Of a stretch of DNA of 64,000 bases, positions 27,308 through 35,280 are shown in pieces (positions within the stretch are counted from its first letter, which is position 1; each line of letters starts with the position of its first letter). Where the stretch lies: positions 429,105-493,104 of the forward strand of contig JAJDDN010000006.1 of the NCBI GenBank assembly GCA_029260295.1, given 5' to 3'. The notes beneath the pieces were generated by a model that saw only the letters and a program-made list of their open reading frames with translations, was not told where the DNA came from and did no database searches. This stretch comes from Phycisphaerales bacterium (lineage in GTDB: Bacteria > Planctomycetota > Phycisphaerae > Phycisphaerales > UBA1924). The position numbers and the translations under genes were made by a program.

Positions 27308-28033
27308 ATGGACATACGAATCCTCTCAATCGGCACCCTCTCCGCAAACCCACTCTGGAACGAGCGATCCCCCGTCCGCACCGGGCACGCCACGACGACC
27401 TTAATCCAGACACAAGACGCCAAAATAATCGTAGACCCCGGACTCCCCCCCCAGATGGTCCAAGCCCGCCTAGCAGAACGCGCCAACCTAACCCCCCAAG
27501 ACATCACCCATGTCTTCCTCACCAGCTTCAACCCCGAAAACCGCCGCGCCCTCGAACTCTTCGAAAACGCCACCTGGCTCATCTCCCCCACCGAACGAGA
27601 ATCCGTAGGCATCCCCCTCGCCCAGTCCCTCGCACAGCTCGCCCAATCCAAACAAGCCGCCGATGCCGAGGGCCGCGACCTCCCCGAAGACGAACAACTC
27701 CTCCTCGATCACCTCACCAAAGACATCCAACTTCTCCAAAGAGTCCAACCCGCCGAAGACACCATCACCACCTCCGTAGACCTCTTCCCCCTCCCCGGAG
27801 TCTCCCCCGGAACCTGCGGCCTCCTCATCAGCGAACCCACAACAACCACCCTCATCTGCGGCGACGCCATCCCCACAATCCAGCACCTCAAAGCCGGACA
27901 AGTCTTAGAGGGCGCCGACCGCAAGGCCGCCCAAGCAAGCTTCCAAGAAGCCATCGAAATCGCCGACACCCTCATCTGCGGCCGAGACAACATCACACAA
28001 AACTTCACCGCAAACACACCTCAAAAACACTGA
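27308..28033 (+). CDS. Metallo-beta-lactamase-fold protein lacking the metal site
   Basis: This 241-residue protein keeps the MBL-fold frame (IIVDPGLPP near residue 43, ITHVFLTSFNP, LPGVSPGTCGLLI, LICGDAIPT), but the HxHxDH metal motif is replaced by SFNPENRR and the usual late His (PGHDN) is CGRDN. Only the Asp of GDA remains among the usual ligands. It is likely a non-catalytic homologue or one with changed chemistry. It starts 9 bases after the zinc-ribbon gene, so they are probably co-transcribed. Confidence 0.75.
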   Translation: MDIRILSIGTLSANPLWNERSPVRTGHATTTLIQTQDAKIIVDPGLPPQMVQARLAERANLTPQDITHVFLTSFNPENRRALELFENATWLISPTERESVGIPLAQSLAQLAQSKQAADAEGRDLPEDEQLLLDHLTKDIQLLQRVQPAEDTITTSVDLFPLPGVSPGTCGLLISEPTTTTLICGDAIPTIQHLKAGQVLEGADRKAAQASFQEAIEIADTLICGRDNITQNFTANTPQKH

Positions 28034-28065
28034 ATAAACCAGCGTTAATCGCCGAAATACAGCCA

Positions 28066-29559
28066 ATGGCCAAACAAAAACAACCATCCACACTCGACAA
28101 ACAACTCCACATGGCCTCCCAACAAATCAAAGCCGGAAACGCCAGAGATGTGTTCCTAGGGCTCGTAGACCTCTCCAAAAAATTCACCAAAGACGCAAGA
28201 ATCTTCGACCTCCTCTGCACAGCACACGCCTCCCTAGGCCGCCACGCCGAAGCAATCGAAGCCGGCAAGCGAGCCGTATTTCTCAGCAAAGAAGACCACA
28301 ACACCCGCATCCGATACGCCATGGCCCTCCAAGCCGGAGGCCACTACGAAGAAGCAATCACCGAGTTTGAACGAGCACTCTACCGCTCCCCAAACAACAT
28401 CCATGTCCTCCGCTCAAAGCTCAGCGTATACACAGACATCGGCGATCATGAAAAAGCCCTCGAAGCCCTCGCCGTCCTCGATCGCGTCGTTGAAAAAACA
28501 ACCCCTGAACGAAATGACATCATCAGCATCGCCCTCAGCAGAGCCCGACTCTCGCCAAAGACCCTCCCCGCCCAGCCCGTCATCGACCTGCTCCTCCCCC
28601 TCGCCCAAGACGAATCAAACCCAAGCTCCTTCCGTGTCAGCGCATACCACCACCTCGGACGCCTCTGCGAAACCCTCGAACAGTTCGACCTAGCAATCCA
28701 ATACTTCACCACAGGCAACGAAATCGACAAGCCAGACTGGAGCCCAAACACCTTCACCGCCTACATCACCAAACTCATCAACTGCTGGAAAGGCGCCCAA
28801 AAAGTCCCCACAGCACAACAAAGCACACCAGATCTCATCTTCATCGTCGGCATGATGAGATCAGGCACCTCCCTCACCGAACAAATGATCTCCCAGCTCC
28901 CCTCCGTCACCCCAGGCGGAGAAATGAACGCCGTCGCACGCTCAGTCCAAACCTTCGAGTCCTACCCAAGCCCCTGGGGAGCCCAGCCCTTCCCAACCTC
29001 CCGCCTCATCTACAACCAACGCGTCATCAACCAGATGTCCAAGTCCGCCACCGCCTACTACAAAGAGGTCGCAACAGAAGGCATCGTCACCGACAAACAA
29101 CCCTACAACACCTTCTATGTCCCCATGATCACCCGACTCTTCCCGAACGCCAAGTTCATCCACTGCTGCCGCGATCCACAAGACATCTGCCTCTCAAACT
29201 TCATGCAAACCTACGCAAGGCCCCACCCCTACACCCACGACCTCAAATGGCTCGGCCGATACTCCGCCGATTACAAACGCATGATGGAAGCCTGGCACCA
29301 GCTCCCAGAAGTCAACATGCTCGATGTCCAATACGAAGAAATGGTCTCAGACCCCGAAACCCAGTCCAAACGAATCTGCGAGTATCTCGGAAAACCCTGG
29401 ACCGAGGACATCCTCAACTTCCACAAATCCTCCCGCACCGTCCGCACCGCCTCAAGAGACCAGGTCCGCAAACCGCTCTACAAAAGCTCAGTCAAAAAAC
29501 ACGAACACTACACCCAGCACCTCGCCCCCCTCCGCAAAGGCCTAGGCCTAGAAGACTAA
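28066..29559 (+). CDS. TPR-sulfotransferase
   Basis: The 497 residues split into an N-terminal TPR half (units such as LGRHAEAIEAGKRAVFL and AGGHYEEAITEFERALYRSP) and a C-terminal sulfotransferase domain. The PAPS-binding loop FIVGMMRSGTSLTEQMI starts near residue 257, and KFIHCCRDPQDICLS gives the 3'-phosphate site. Such fusions resemble tyrosylprotein or glycan sulfotransferases of planctomycetes. It would add sulfate to a polysaccharide or protein; no PAPS-synthesis gene is in the window. Confidence 0.87.
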   Translation: MAKQKQPSTLDKQLHMASQQIKAGNARDVFLGLVDLSKKFTKDARIFDLLCTAHASLGRHAEAIEAGKRAVFLSKEDHNTRIRYAMALQAGGHYEEAITEFERALYRSPNNIHVLRSKLSVYTDIGDHEKALEALAVLDRVVEKTTPERNDIISIALSRARLSPKTLPAQPVIDLLLPLAQDESNPSSFRVSAYHHLGRLCETLEQFDLAIQYFTTGNEIDKPDWSPNTFTAYITKLINCWKGAQKVPTAQQSTPDLIFIVGMMRSGTSLTEQMISQLPSVTPGGEMNAVARSVQTFESYPSPWGAQPFPTSRLIYNQRVINQMSKSATAYYKEVATEGIVTDKQPYNTFYVPMITRLFPNAKFIHCCRDPQDICLSNFMQTYARPHPYTHDLKWLGRYSADYKRMMEAWHQLPEVNMLDVQYEEMVSDPETQSKRICEYLGKPWTEDILNFHKSSRTVRTASRDQVRKPLYKSSVKKHEHYTQHLAPLRKGLGLED

Positions 29560-29593
29560 ACCCACACCCACCCTCGGCAACATCTACCCCTCT

Positions 29594-29657
29594 TCTCCTC
29601 CCCCGTCCTGACGGGGGAGGTGTCTGCGCTTCGCAGACGGAGGGGGTCTTTCTTCTC
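29594..29657. repeat. Family B palindromic repeat, copy 3
   Basis: Full two-hairpin copy, CTCCCCCGTCCTGACGGGGGAG and GTCTGCGCTTCGCAGAC, 32 bases before surE. Confidence 0.88.
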
Positions 29658-29688
29658 TCTTTATCCATCACCCCCCCTACCCTCCCTC

Positions 29689-30495
29689 ATGCAAATACTC
29701 CTCACAAACGACGACGGCATCCACGCACCAGGAATCGCCGCACTCCACAAAGCACTCACAACCAAAGACGACACACAAGACCCGCTAGGCGATGTCTTCA
29801 CCGTCGCACCAGCCTCCGTCCAGTCCGCAACCTCCCACGGCATCACCTACCACATCCCACTCATGGTCGAGCAATCAACCATCAACAACAAACCCGCCCT
29901 CGCCGTAGAAGGCCGACCCGCAGACTGCACCAAACTCGCACTCACAAACCTCTACCCAGAACACTTCGGCGACGGAGCACGCCCAGACATCGTCATCTCA
30001 GGAATGAACTCCGGAGCAAACTGCGGCATCAATGTCATCTACTCAGGAACAGTCGCCGCCGCAATAGAAGCCGCATTCATCGGCGTACCCGCAATCGCAG
30101 TCTCGCTCCACATCGACAAAGAACAGCCAGACTGGGACCGCGCCGCACAAGCCGCCCGCAAAACAATCGACACCCTCCTCAAAGGCGGCCTCCCCTCAAA
30201 CCACGAAGTCCTCTCAATAAACATCCCCGCTACCCAGTACCTCAACGACGACACAAACGCAATCGTCTGCCCCATGAACACCCACGCCCTCGTAGACCAA
30301 TACGAACGCCGCTCAACACCAAAGAACGCCTCCTACTACTGGTCAACAGCCCACGGCCTAGAGTTCCGCTCAACAGACAAAGGCACCGATGTACACCTCC
30401 TCTTCGAACGAAACATCACCATCACCCCCCTCACCTTCGACCTCACCAACCACGCAAAGCTCCCCTTCTGGCAAGACCGCATCGCCAACCAATAA
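29689..30495 (+). CDS. surE: 5'/3'-nucleotidase SurE
   Basis: The ATG at 29689 gives 268 residues starting MQILLTNDDGIHAPG, the metal-binding N-terminus of SurE (D8, D9). APASVQSATSHGITYH, VEGRPADCTKLAL, DIVISGMNSGANCG and YSGTVAAAIEAAF are all family-typical. It removes phosphate from nucleoside monophosphates. The upstream open frame only reads through family B copy 3, so the later start is right. Confidence 0.95.
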   Translation: MQILLTNDDGIHAPGIAALHKALTTKDDTQDPLGDVFTVAPASVQSATSHGITYHIPLMVEQSTINNKPALAVEGRPADCTKLALTNLYPEHFGDGARPDIVISGMNSGANCGINVIYSGTVAAAIEAAFIGVPAIAVSLHIDKEQPDWDRAAQAARKTIDTLLKGGLPSNHEVLSINIPATQYLNDDTNAIVCPMNTHALVDQYERRSTPKNASYYWSTAHGLEFRSTDKGTDVHLLFERNITITPLTFDLTNHAKLPFWQDRIANQ

Positions 30496-30503
30496 AGACC
30501 ATC

Positions 30504-30532
30504 AAAAAAAGCCCCCGGATCACTCCGAGGGC
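30504..30532 (-). terminator. Terminator after the HDOD gene
   Basis: GCCCTCGGA/TCCGGGGGC stem (one G-U) with loop GTGA on the minus strand, followed by seven U residues. It lies between the convergent surE and HDOD genes. Confidence 0.88.
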
Positions 30533-30555
30533 CTCACACATGGAATAACTTTATC

Positions 30556-31437
30556 TCAAAGAACCGCGTCGGCCTCTTCGAGTTTCTCCTGAAGATCAAA
30601 CAACAACTCATCAAGAATCTTGTCCGTCAACTTCAGTGACTCAAACACCTCAGGCACAATCTTGGGCATCGGCTGATCAAGCCTGAAGCCCTGATCCAAT
30701 GTCGCCGCAAGATAATCACCTACATGCACAAGGTACACAATCTTCTGCGTGTCACTCGGGCACTCGGTTGGCTTGTGATGGAAACCAGCAGCAGCCGCGA
30801 ACGGTGCCGGGAACTTCCACTTCTTGCAAAGCCCCCATCCGAAGTCCTGGTGATTCGCACCAAAGACCTCTTCCTCGCATTCCATCAGATTCTTCTGAGG
30901 CACACCATTATGATCAGCATCACAACGATCCACAGCATCAATCAGATCACTCCGGTCATACTGCATCTCAATCATAATACCAATATCATGAATCAACCCA
31001 GCAAGATAAGCCTCGTCGCCAAGACCCATGCCAAGGCGATCAGAAAGCAGCTTGCAAGAAATCGCAACAGCATTCGAATGCTCCCACAAATCCTTCGCAC
31101 TAAAGAAAGGCGTAAGCTCGCCACCACGGAACAACTTGGCAAGCGAAGCCGCAATAGCAATATTCTTCACAGCATTCAAACCAAGCATCACGATCGCACG
31201 ATTAATCGAAGCAATCTGACCCGGAAGCCCATAAAACGACGAGTTCACAACCTTCAGGATCCGAGTACACAACGCCGGATCATTACTGATCACATCATGC
31301 AGATCCTGAGCAGTGCTCGAAGGATCCTCCACCAACTCAATAATCTTCAAAGTCACCTCAGGCAATGTCGCAATATGCGAAATGTCCCGAAGTGCCCCGT
31401 CCACGGCCTGTTCACGCTGTTCCTGGCTAACCGTCAT
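30556..31437 (-). CDS. HDOD-domain signalling protein
   Basis: The ATG at 31437 (GGAG ten bases upstream) gives 293 residues. The HDOD domain spans most of the protein: LPEVTLKIIELVEDPSST, ISNDPALCTRILKVVNSSFYG, INRAIVMLGLNAVKNIAI, and GLIHDIGIMIEMQ with the HD pair. HDOD proteins are non-hydrolytic or regulatory HD relatives found in signalling and stress pathways. No receiver or GGDEF domain is attached, so the partner is unknown. Confidence 0.88.
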   Translation of the reverse strand: MTVSQEQREQAVDGALRDISHIATLPEVTLKIIELVEDPSSTAQDLHDVISNDPALCTRILKVVNSSFYGLPGQIASINRAIVMLGLNAVKNIAIAASLAKLFRGGELTPFFSAKDLWEHSNAVAISCKLLSDRLGMGLGDEAYLAGLIHDIGIMIEMQYDRSDLIDAVDRCDADHNGVPQKNLMECEEEVFGANHQDFGWGLCKKWKFPAPFAAAAGFHHKPTECPSDTQKIVYLVHVGDYLAATLDQGFRLDQPMPKIVPEVFESLKLTDKILDELLFDLQEKLEEADAVL

Positions 31438-31610
31438 AGTCGATGCTCCATCATTGTTGGCGACGACCGAAGAAATCGATCGTTGATGTATTGTTTCACA
31501 ATCAGCATCGACCCATCCATCCCCCCACTTGCGTCCCATCCCCACATTCCAACCCCCACCACCAAACAACCACCCGCACACCCAAACCCGCCCGATAATC
31601 CCTCACTTTC

Positions 31611-31654
31611 TTCCTCCCTCTCCCTTGGGGAGAGGGCCGGGGTGAGGGTCTTTC
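31611..31654. repeat. Family A repeat, copy 3 (short stem)
   Basis: CCCTCTCCCTTGGGGAGAGGG replaces the usual ATTCTGAT centre, then GCCGGGGTGAGGGTCTTTC. A tandem AGTGCCCAGTCCCCAGTCCC stretch follows at 31679-31700. Confidence 0.85.
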
Positions 31655-31702
31655 TGAATCTTCATCTTCCCCAATGCTGAGTGCCCAGTCCCCAGTCCCT
31701 CC

Positions 31703-32923
31703 TCAATACACACAACGCTTCCGAACAAACCCATCAACACACGGATCAACCTCCGCAAGCACCCTCGCAATCGCCACCCCCGCCTTCCCATCCCCATACG
31801 GATGCCCATCTCCCCGCTCAGTCCGCCCTTCCGTCCGTTTAGTTATATCTTCCAAAGCACCATCCACACCATCAGCTTCACAGTGCACAGTCCACCCACT
31901 GCACCGCTCACGCCCAGACTGCCGAACCCCAACATCAACACTCGGGCACCCAATCACAGAACACTCAATCAACCCACTCGAAGAGTTCCCAACAAGAGCC
32001 CCTCCCTCGCGCCCAACCCTCTTGAGCAACCCAACAAACGCATCCCGCACCAAATGCTCCAAAACCACTCTTCCTCCCTCTCCCATTCTGATGGGAGAGG
32101 GCTGGGGTGAGGGCTCCCCACCCTTTCTTTCATCTCCCTCACCTCCCTCTTCTCCCCACTCCCCAATCGCATCCACAATCCCCCGCCGCCCCGCATCAAG
32201 ATTCGGCATCATCACAAGCACCCGCTTCCCCGCAACGCCTCTCAAAACCTTCCGCATCTCAGCCCCCTCAAAATCATCCCCCCGCCCGCAAGGATGCATC
32301 ATCACCACAACCTCAGGCGATCCCAACTCCACAAACTTCTCGTCCGACATCTCGGGAATCGCCCCAAGCCCATCCACCGCAGAAGACCCAACAACAAACA
32401 CCCGATCCCCAGGCTCCCCCATCCTCAATATCCGCTCCCCGCTCCCCTTCGTCGCAGGCAGATGCAACTGCGCCAGCTTCGTAATCGCATGCCGCATCGC
32501 CTCATCAGCAACCCCCTCCGCCCGATCCCCACCATGAATATGCGCCAGAGCCCATCCACCAATCGAAGCCGCAGACGCCGCCGCAAACGCCTCAATCCGG
32601 TCCCCCAAAACCACAACCCAATCCGGCTCAAGCATCGTAAACGACCGCCCAAACCGACTAATCCCCTTCCCAACCGCCTCAACATCCTCCCGCCGCCCAA
32701 CCCTCCCCGCCGTCTGCATCGGCACCGAATCCGCCACCGCAAACTCCGCCTTCACTTCCCGATAAGTCACCGCAGGCTGCACCAAATGCGACCCCGCCGC
32801 CACCACAACCAACTCCAGCTCCCCCCGATCCAAAACAGCATTCATCACAGGCCGCAAAAGCCCAAACTCCGCCCGGCTCCCCGTAACCACCAAAACCCGA
32901 CGCTTGCGTTTCTTTTCACTCAT
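31703..32923 (-). CDS. UDP-N-acetylglucosamine 2-epimerase-like (hydrolysing, NeuC type) with repeat insert
   Basis: The ATG at 32923 gives 406 residues. Family pieces: VVTGSRAEFGLLRPVM at the start, LGDRIEAFAAASAA, HIHGGDRAEG, VMMHPCGRGDDF and VGNSSSGLIECSVIGCPSVDVG. These match hydrolysing epimerases that make ManNAc or its relatives for sialic-acid-like sugars. Residues about 262-288 are an extra segment; its core GGEPSPQPSPIRMGEGG is the exact in-frame translation of a family A palindrome (32071-32118). Flanking residues resume normal homology (VVLEHLVRDAF). The loop is between the two lobes' motifs, so the enzyme may tolerate it. A NeuD-like gene lies at 41 kb. Confidence 0.85.
   Translation of the reverse strand: MSEKKRKRRVLVVTGSRAEFGLLRPVMNAVLDRGELELVVVAAGSHLVQPAVTYREVKAEFAVADSVPMQTAGRVGRREDVEAVGKGISRFGRSFTMLEPDWVVVLGDRIEAFAAASAASIGGWALAHIHGGDRAEGVADEAMRHAITKLAQLHLPATKGSGERILRMGEPGDRVFVVGSSAVDGLGAIPEMSDEKFVELGSPEVVVMMHPCGRGDDFEGAEMRKVLRGVAGKRVLVMMPNLDAGRRGIVDAIGEWGEEGGEGDERKGGEPSPQPSPIRMGEGGRVVLEHLVRDAFVGLLKRVGREGGALVGNSSSGLIECSVIGCPSVDVGVRQSGRERCSGWTVHCEADGVDGALEDITKRTEGRTERGDGHPYGDGKAGVAIARVLAEVDPCVDGFVRKRCVY
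32071..32118. repeat. Family A repeat, copy 4, inside the epimerase gene
   Basis: Full-length copy with core CTCTCCCATTCTGATGGGAG, in frame within a coding sequence (residues about 269-285). Confidence 0.92.
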
Positions 32924-32954
32924 GCCACATCCTAGCCAACTCTCCCTCTTCTCT

Positions 32955-32994
32955 GGGTGCCACGGCTTGACCGTTTCGGCAAGCCGTGTCTTCT
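32955..32994. repeat. Family D palindromic repeat, copy 3
   Basis: GGGTGCCACGGCTTGACCGT plus CGGCAAGCCGTGTCTTC, one base shorter in the loop than copy 2. It adjoins family A copy 5. Confidence 0.88.
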
Positions 32995-32995
32995 C

Positions 32996-33042
32996 TTCCT
33001 CCCTCTCCCATTCTGATGGGAGAGGGCCGGGGTGAGGGCTCC
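32996..33042. repeat. Family A palindromic repeat, copy 5
   Basis: Full-length copy directly after family D copy 3, the same D-A order as at 23.2 kb and 43.0 kb. Confidence 0.88.
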
Positions 33043-33074
33043 ATACTCTTCTCATCTTCTCCCCACCCTACCTC

Positions 33075-33614
33075 TTACTCTTCAACCCCATCCCCACACT
33101 CCGGACACACCCCACCATCCAACCCTTCCAATGAATACCCACACCCAACACACCGCCCCGACCGCCCCCAAACCCGAACCCGCCGCCGCCCCCAAAACAA
33201 CCACCCAGACCACACACCCAAAAAAACCACCGGATACACCAAAGGCACATCAACCCCATCACTCAACATCCGAATCCGATTCCCAACCCCAAACCACCGA
33301 GGCCCGTCCCACCACCGCAACCCCACAGATTCCTCAATCTCCCCCGCCCCACACCACCCCCCCGTCCACAAAAACCGACTCGAAGGCGAAGGATTCCCAA
33401 CCCACCAACTACTCACATAAATCGTCAACCGCCCGTCCCGCGCATCAACCCGAAACTCCCCCGCTCCAAACACCACACCCGAATCCCGATGATCCACCCA
33501 CACCCCAAACCCACCCCGCATCGACGCAACCATCACCACCGCAAGCAACCCAGTACACACCCAAACCCCCCACCGTCCCAACGCCCACAACCGCGTTCGT
33601 TCTTTATGCTTCAT
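33075..33614 (-). CDS. Small membrane protein with C-terminal zinc ribbon (second of a tandem pair)
   Basis: The ATG at 33614 overlaps the end of the upstream paralogue by 11 bases, giving 179 residues. Order: basic start, hydrophobic segment (WGVWVCTGLLAVVMVASM), a soluble middle, a second hydrophobic segment (VPLVYPVVFLGVWSGWLFWG), then a zinc ribbon CVGCGYSLEGLDGGVCPECG. The neighbour at 33604-34137 has the same order. It is a recent-looking duplication with divergence in the middle. Function unknown. Confidence 0.7.
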   Translation of the reverse strand: MKHKERTRLWALGRWGVWVCTGLLAVVMVASMRGGFGVWVDHRDSGVVFGAGEFRVDARDGRLTIYVSSWWVGNPSPSSRFLWTGGWCGAGEIEESVGLRWWDGPRWFGVGNRIRMLSDGVDVPLVYPVVFLGVWSGWLFWGRRRVRVWGRSGRCVGCGYSLEGLDGGVCPECGDGVEE

Positions 33615-34137
33615 TAGTCTCCCCACACTCCGGACACACACCACCACCTAACCCCTCAAGCGAATACCCACACTCAGCACAGCACCCCGCCCGTCGCCGC
33701 TTCTTCCTCTGTCCCATATACAACCACCCAGACCACACCACCATCACCACCGCCGGATACACCAAAGGCACATCAAGCCCCTGCCCATTCAACACCCTCC
33801 CGTTCCCATACGCAAACCGGAACGGCCTCTTCCACCACCAAGAATCCCGCCGCGACCCAACCCCATCACTCCGATCCGCAGGCCTTCTAGACCAATCGAC
33901 AGACCAATCAGACCCCGTGGCTCCATACAACCGATCCGTCACCTCAATCACAAACCGAGTGCCTTCCAAATCAACCCGCACCATCCCCGCAGCAATCAAC
34001 CGAGATGGCTTCGCATGGTAAACCGAAACCTGAAGGTCAAAAACCAGCAGCACACCAAGCAACCCAACCAACACCCCAGTACACACCCAAACCCCCCACC
34101 GCCCACAAACCCGAAGCCGTGATCGCTTCTCAGCCAT
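33604..34137 (-). CDS. Small membrane protein with C-terminal zinc ribbon (first of a tandem pair)
   Basis: This 177-residue protein has WGVWVCTGVLVGLLGVLLVF at the start, VPLVYPAVVMVVWSGWLYMG late, and CAECGYSLEGLGGGVCPECG at the end. Its start overlaps the truA stop by 8 bases, and its end overlaps the next paralogue, so it belongs to the nuoG-truA transcript. Topology is probably two membrane spans with the ribbon in the cytoplasm. Function unknown. Confidence 0.72.
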   Translation of the reverse strand: MAEKRSRLRVCGRWGVWVCTGVLVGLLGVLLVFDLQVSVYHAKPSRLIAAGMVRVDLEGTRFVIEVTDRLYGATGSDWSVDWSRRPADRSDGVGSRRDSWWWKRPFRFAYGNGRVLNGQGLDVPLVYPAVVMVVWSGWLYMGQRKKRRRAGCCAECGYSLEGLGGGVCPECGETNEA

Positions 34138-35068
34138 ACCGAATCCACTCCAGTCTCAACCCCATCGGAGGCAGCGTAGGCCCAGGATTCTGAAACCGAT
34201 CCGCACTCTCCAAAACCCCACGCACCTCATCAACCGTCATCTTCCCCTGCCCAACCTCCATCAAAGTCCCCGCAAGAATCCGAACCATGTGGTACAAAAA
34301 CCCAGACCCCGAAACCCGCATGCGTACAAGCTTGACCTTGTCCCCGCCAACCCCAACAACATCGTTCCCCGTATCAAGCTCTTCAACGCTGCAACTAAAG
34401 ATCGTCCGCACCGTCGTCTTCCGCCCATGATTAATCTGCGCAAAGCCCGCAAAGTCATACTCCCCGATCAACACCTGCGCCGCCTCGTTCATCTTGACCG
34501 CATCAAGATCATCCCAGGTGTGCCACACATACCGCCGACCAAACACAGGCCGCGTCTCCCCGCACGCCATCGTGTAGGTATATTCCTTCTCCACAGCCCC
34601 CCCGATCACATTAAACCCCGGAGCAACAACCTCCGCAGACCGCACCCACACATCCCGAGGCAGCCTCGCATTAATCGCCCTGGCAAGCCGATCACCCCCC
34701 CGATCAGCAGGCCACCCGACTCCTTTGTCTACCTCAGGCCGGCTCACAAAGTGCGCCACCTGCCCATACGCATGCACCCCAGAATCCGTCCGCGACGCCC
34801 CCACCAAAACAATCTCCTCGCGCATCACCTCCCGCACAGCGCGCTCTAAAACATGCTGCACAGTCCGGAGCTGCACCCGCTCAATACCATCTTTGACAAC
34901 CCGCCCCAGAACCCTCTTCTTGATCCCCTGATCTTCGAGTCCCTTGCGATCCTTGCGTTTTTCGCGCTCTGCGCGCTCAAACTCCTCCGCCGGAGGCTCC
35001 TGCTTCTGCCAACCACAAAACTCCGTCCCCTCATACGCAACAACCAACTTATACCCAACACTACTCAC
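34130..35068 (-). CDS. truA: tRNA pseudouridine synthase A with internal insert
   Basis: At 312 residues this is longer than the usual 245-270. It has AYEGTEFCGWQKQ at the start, catalytic ASRTDSGVHA with D95, FAGFAQINHGRKTTVRTI, and GSGFLYHMVRILAGTLMEVG. TruA makes pseudouridine at positions 38-40 of tRNA. In E. coli the catalytic Asp is residue 60; the 35-residue excess lies between GWQKQ and RTVQHVLERA, a charged segment (about residues 23-60). Part of it (DNA 34941-34981) resembles family C repeats. The ATG overlaps the preceding small gene's stop by 4 bases. Confidence 0.92.
   Translation of the reverse strand: MSSVGYKLVVAYEGTEFCGWQKQEPPAEEFERAEREKRKDRKGLEDQGIKKRVLGRVVKDGIERVQLRTVQHVLERAVREVMREEIVLVGASRTDSGVHAYGQVAHFVSRPEVDKGVGWPADRGGDRLARAINARLPRDVWVRSAEVVAPGFNVIGGAVEKEYTYTMACGETRPVFGRRYVWHTWDDLDAVKMNEAAQVLIGEYDFAGFAQINHGRKTTVRTIFSCSVEELDTGNDVVGVGGDKVKLVRMRVSGSGFLYHMVRILAGTLMEVGQGKMTVDEVRGVLESADRFQNPGPTLPPMGLRLEWIRYG
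34941..34981. repeat. Possible degenerate family C repeat inside truA
   Basis: CCTTGCGATCCTTGCGTTTT followed by TCGCGCTCTGCGCGCTCAA has the TTGCG-n-CTTTGCG rhythm of family C and falls in the extra segment of TruA. The match is imperfect. Confidence 0.35.
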
Positions 35069-35280
35069 TCTGAATCCCCATCATCAGATTCATCCTCTTC
35101 AAACCCACGAATCACCTTGGGCGCTTCGTTACCACTCCCAGGCCCCCCGCCCCCATGCCCAAATCTTTTATACTCAGCATCCGCCCACTGGTCCCCAACC
35201 TTCCACCACACAACCGTAAACACCCCCGCCCCGATCGCAAGCACCAAACCCCCAGCCAGCCACATTCCCCAATGACCCAT
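35065..35280 (-). CDS. Small single-span membrane protein between nuoG and truA
   Basis: The ATG at 35280 shares a base with the nuoG stop, and its own stop overlaps the truA start by 4 bases. The 71 residues contain one hydrophobic segment (WLAGGLVLAIGAGVFTVVWW) and an acidic, Gly-rich tail ending EEDESDDGDSE. No family is recognised. Tight coupling on both sides supports it being a real gene. Confidence 0.65.
   Translation of the reverse strand: MGHWGMWLAGGLVLAIGAGVFTVVWWKVGDQWADAEYKRFGHGGGGPGSGNEAPKVIRGFEEDESDDGDSE

Noticed and set aside
28066..29559. Second gene hidden in the + frame at 29247-30548
   Set aside because: It is a shifted-frame shadow across the sulfotransferase end, a family B repeat and surE, Arg/Pro-rich without motifs.
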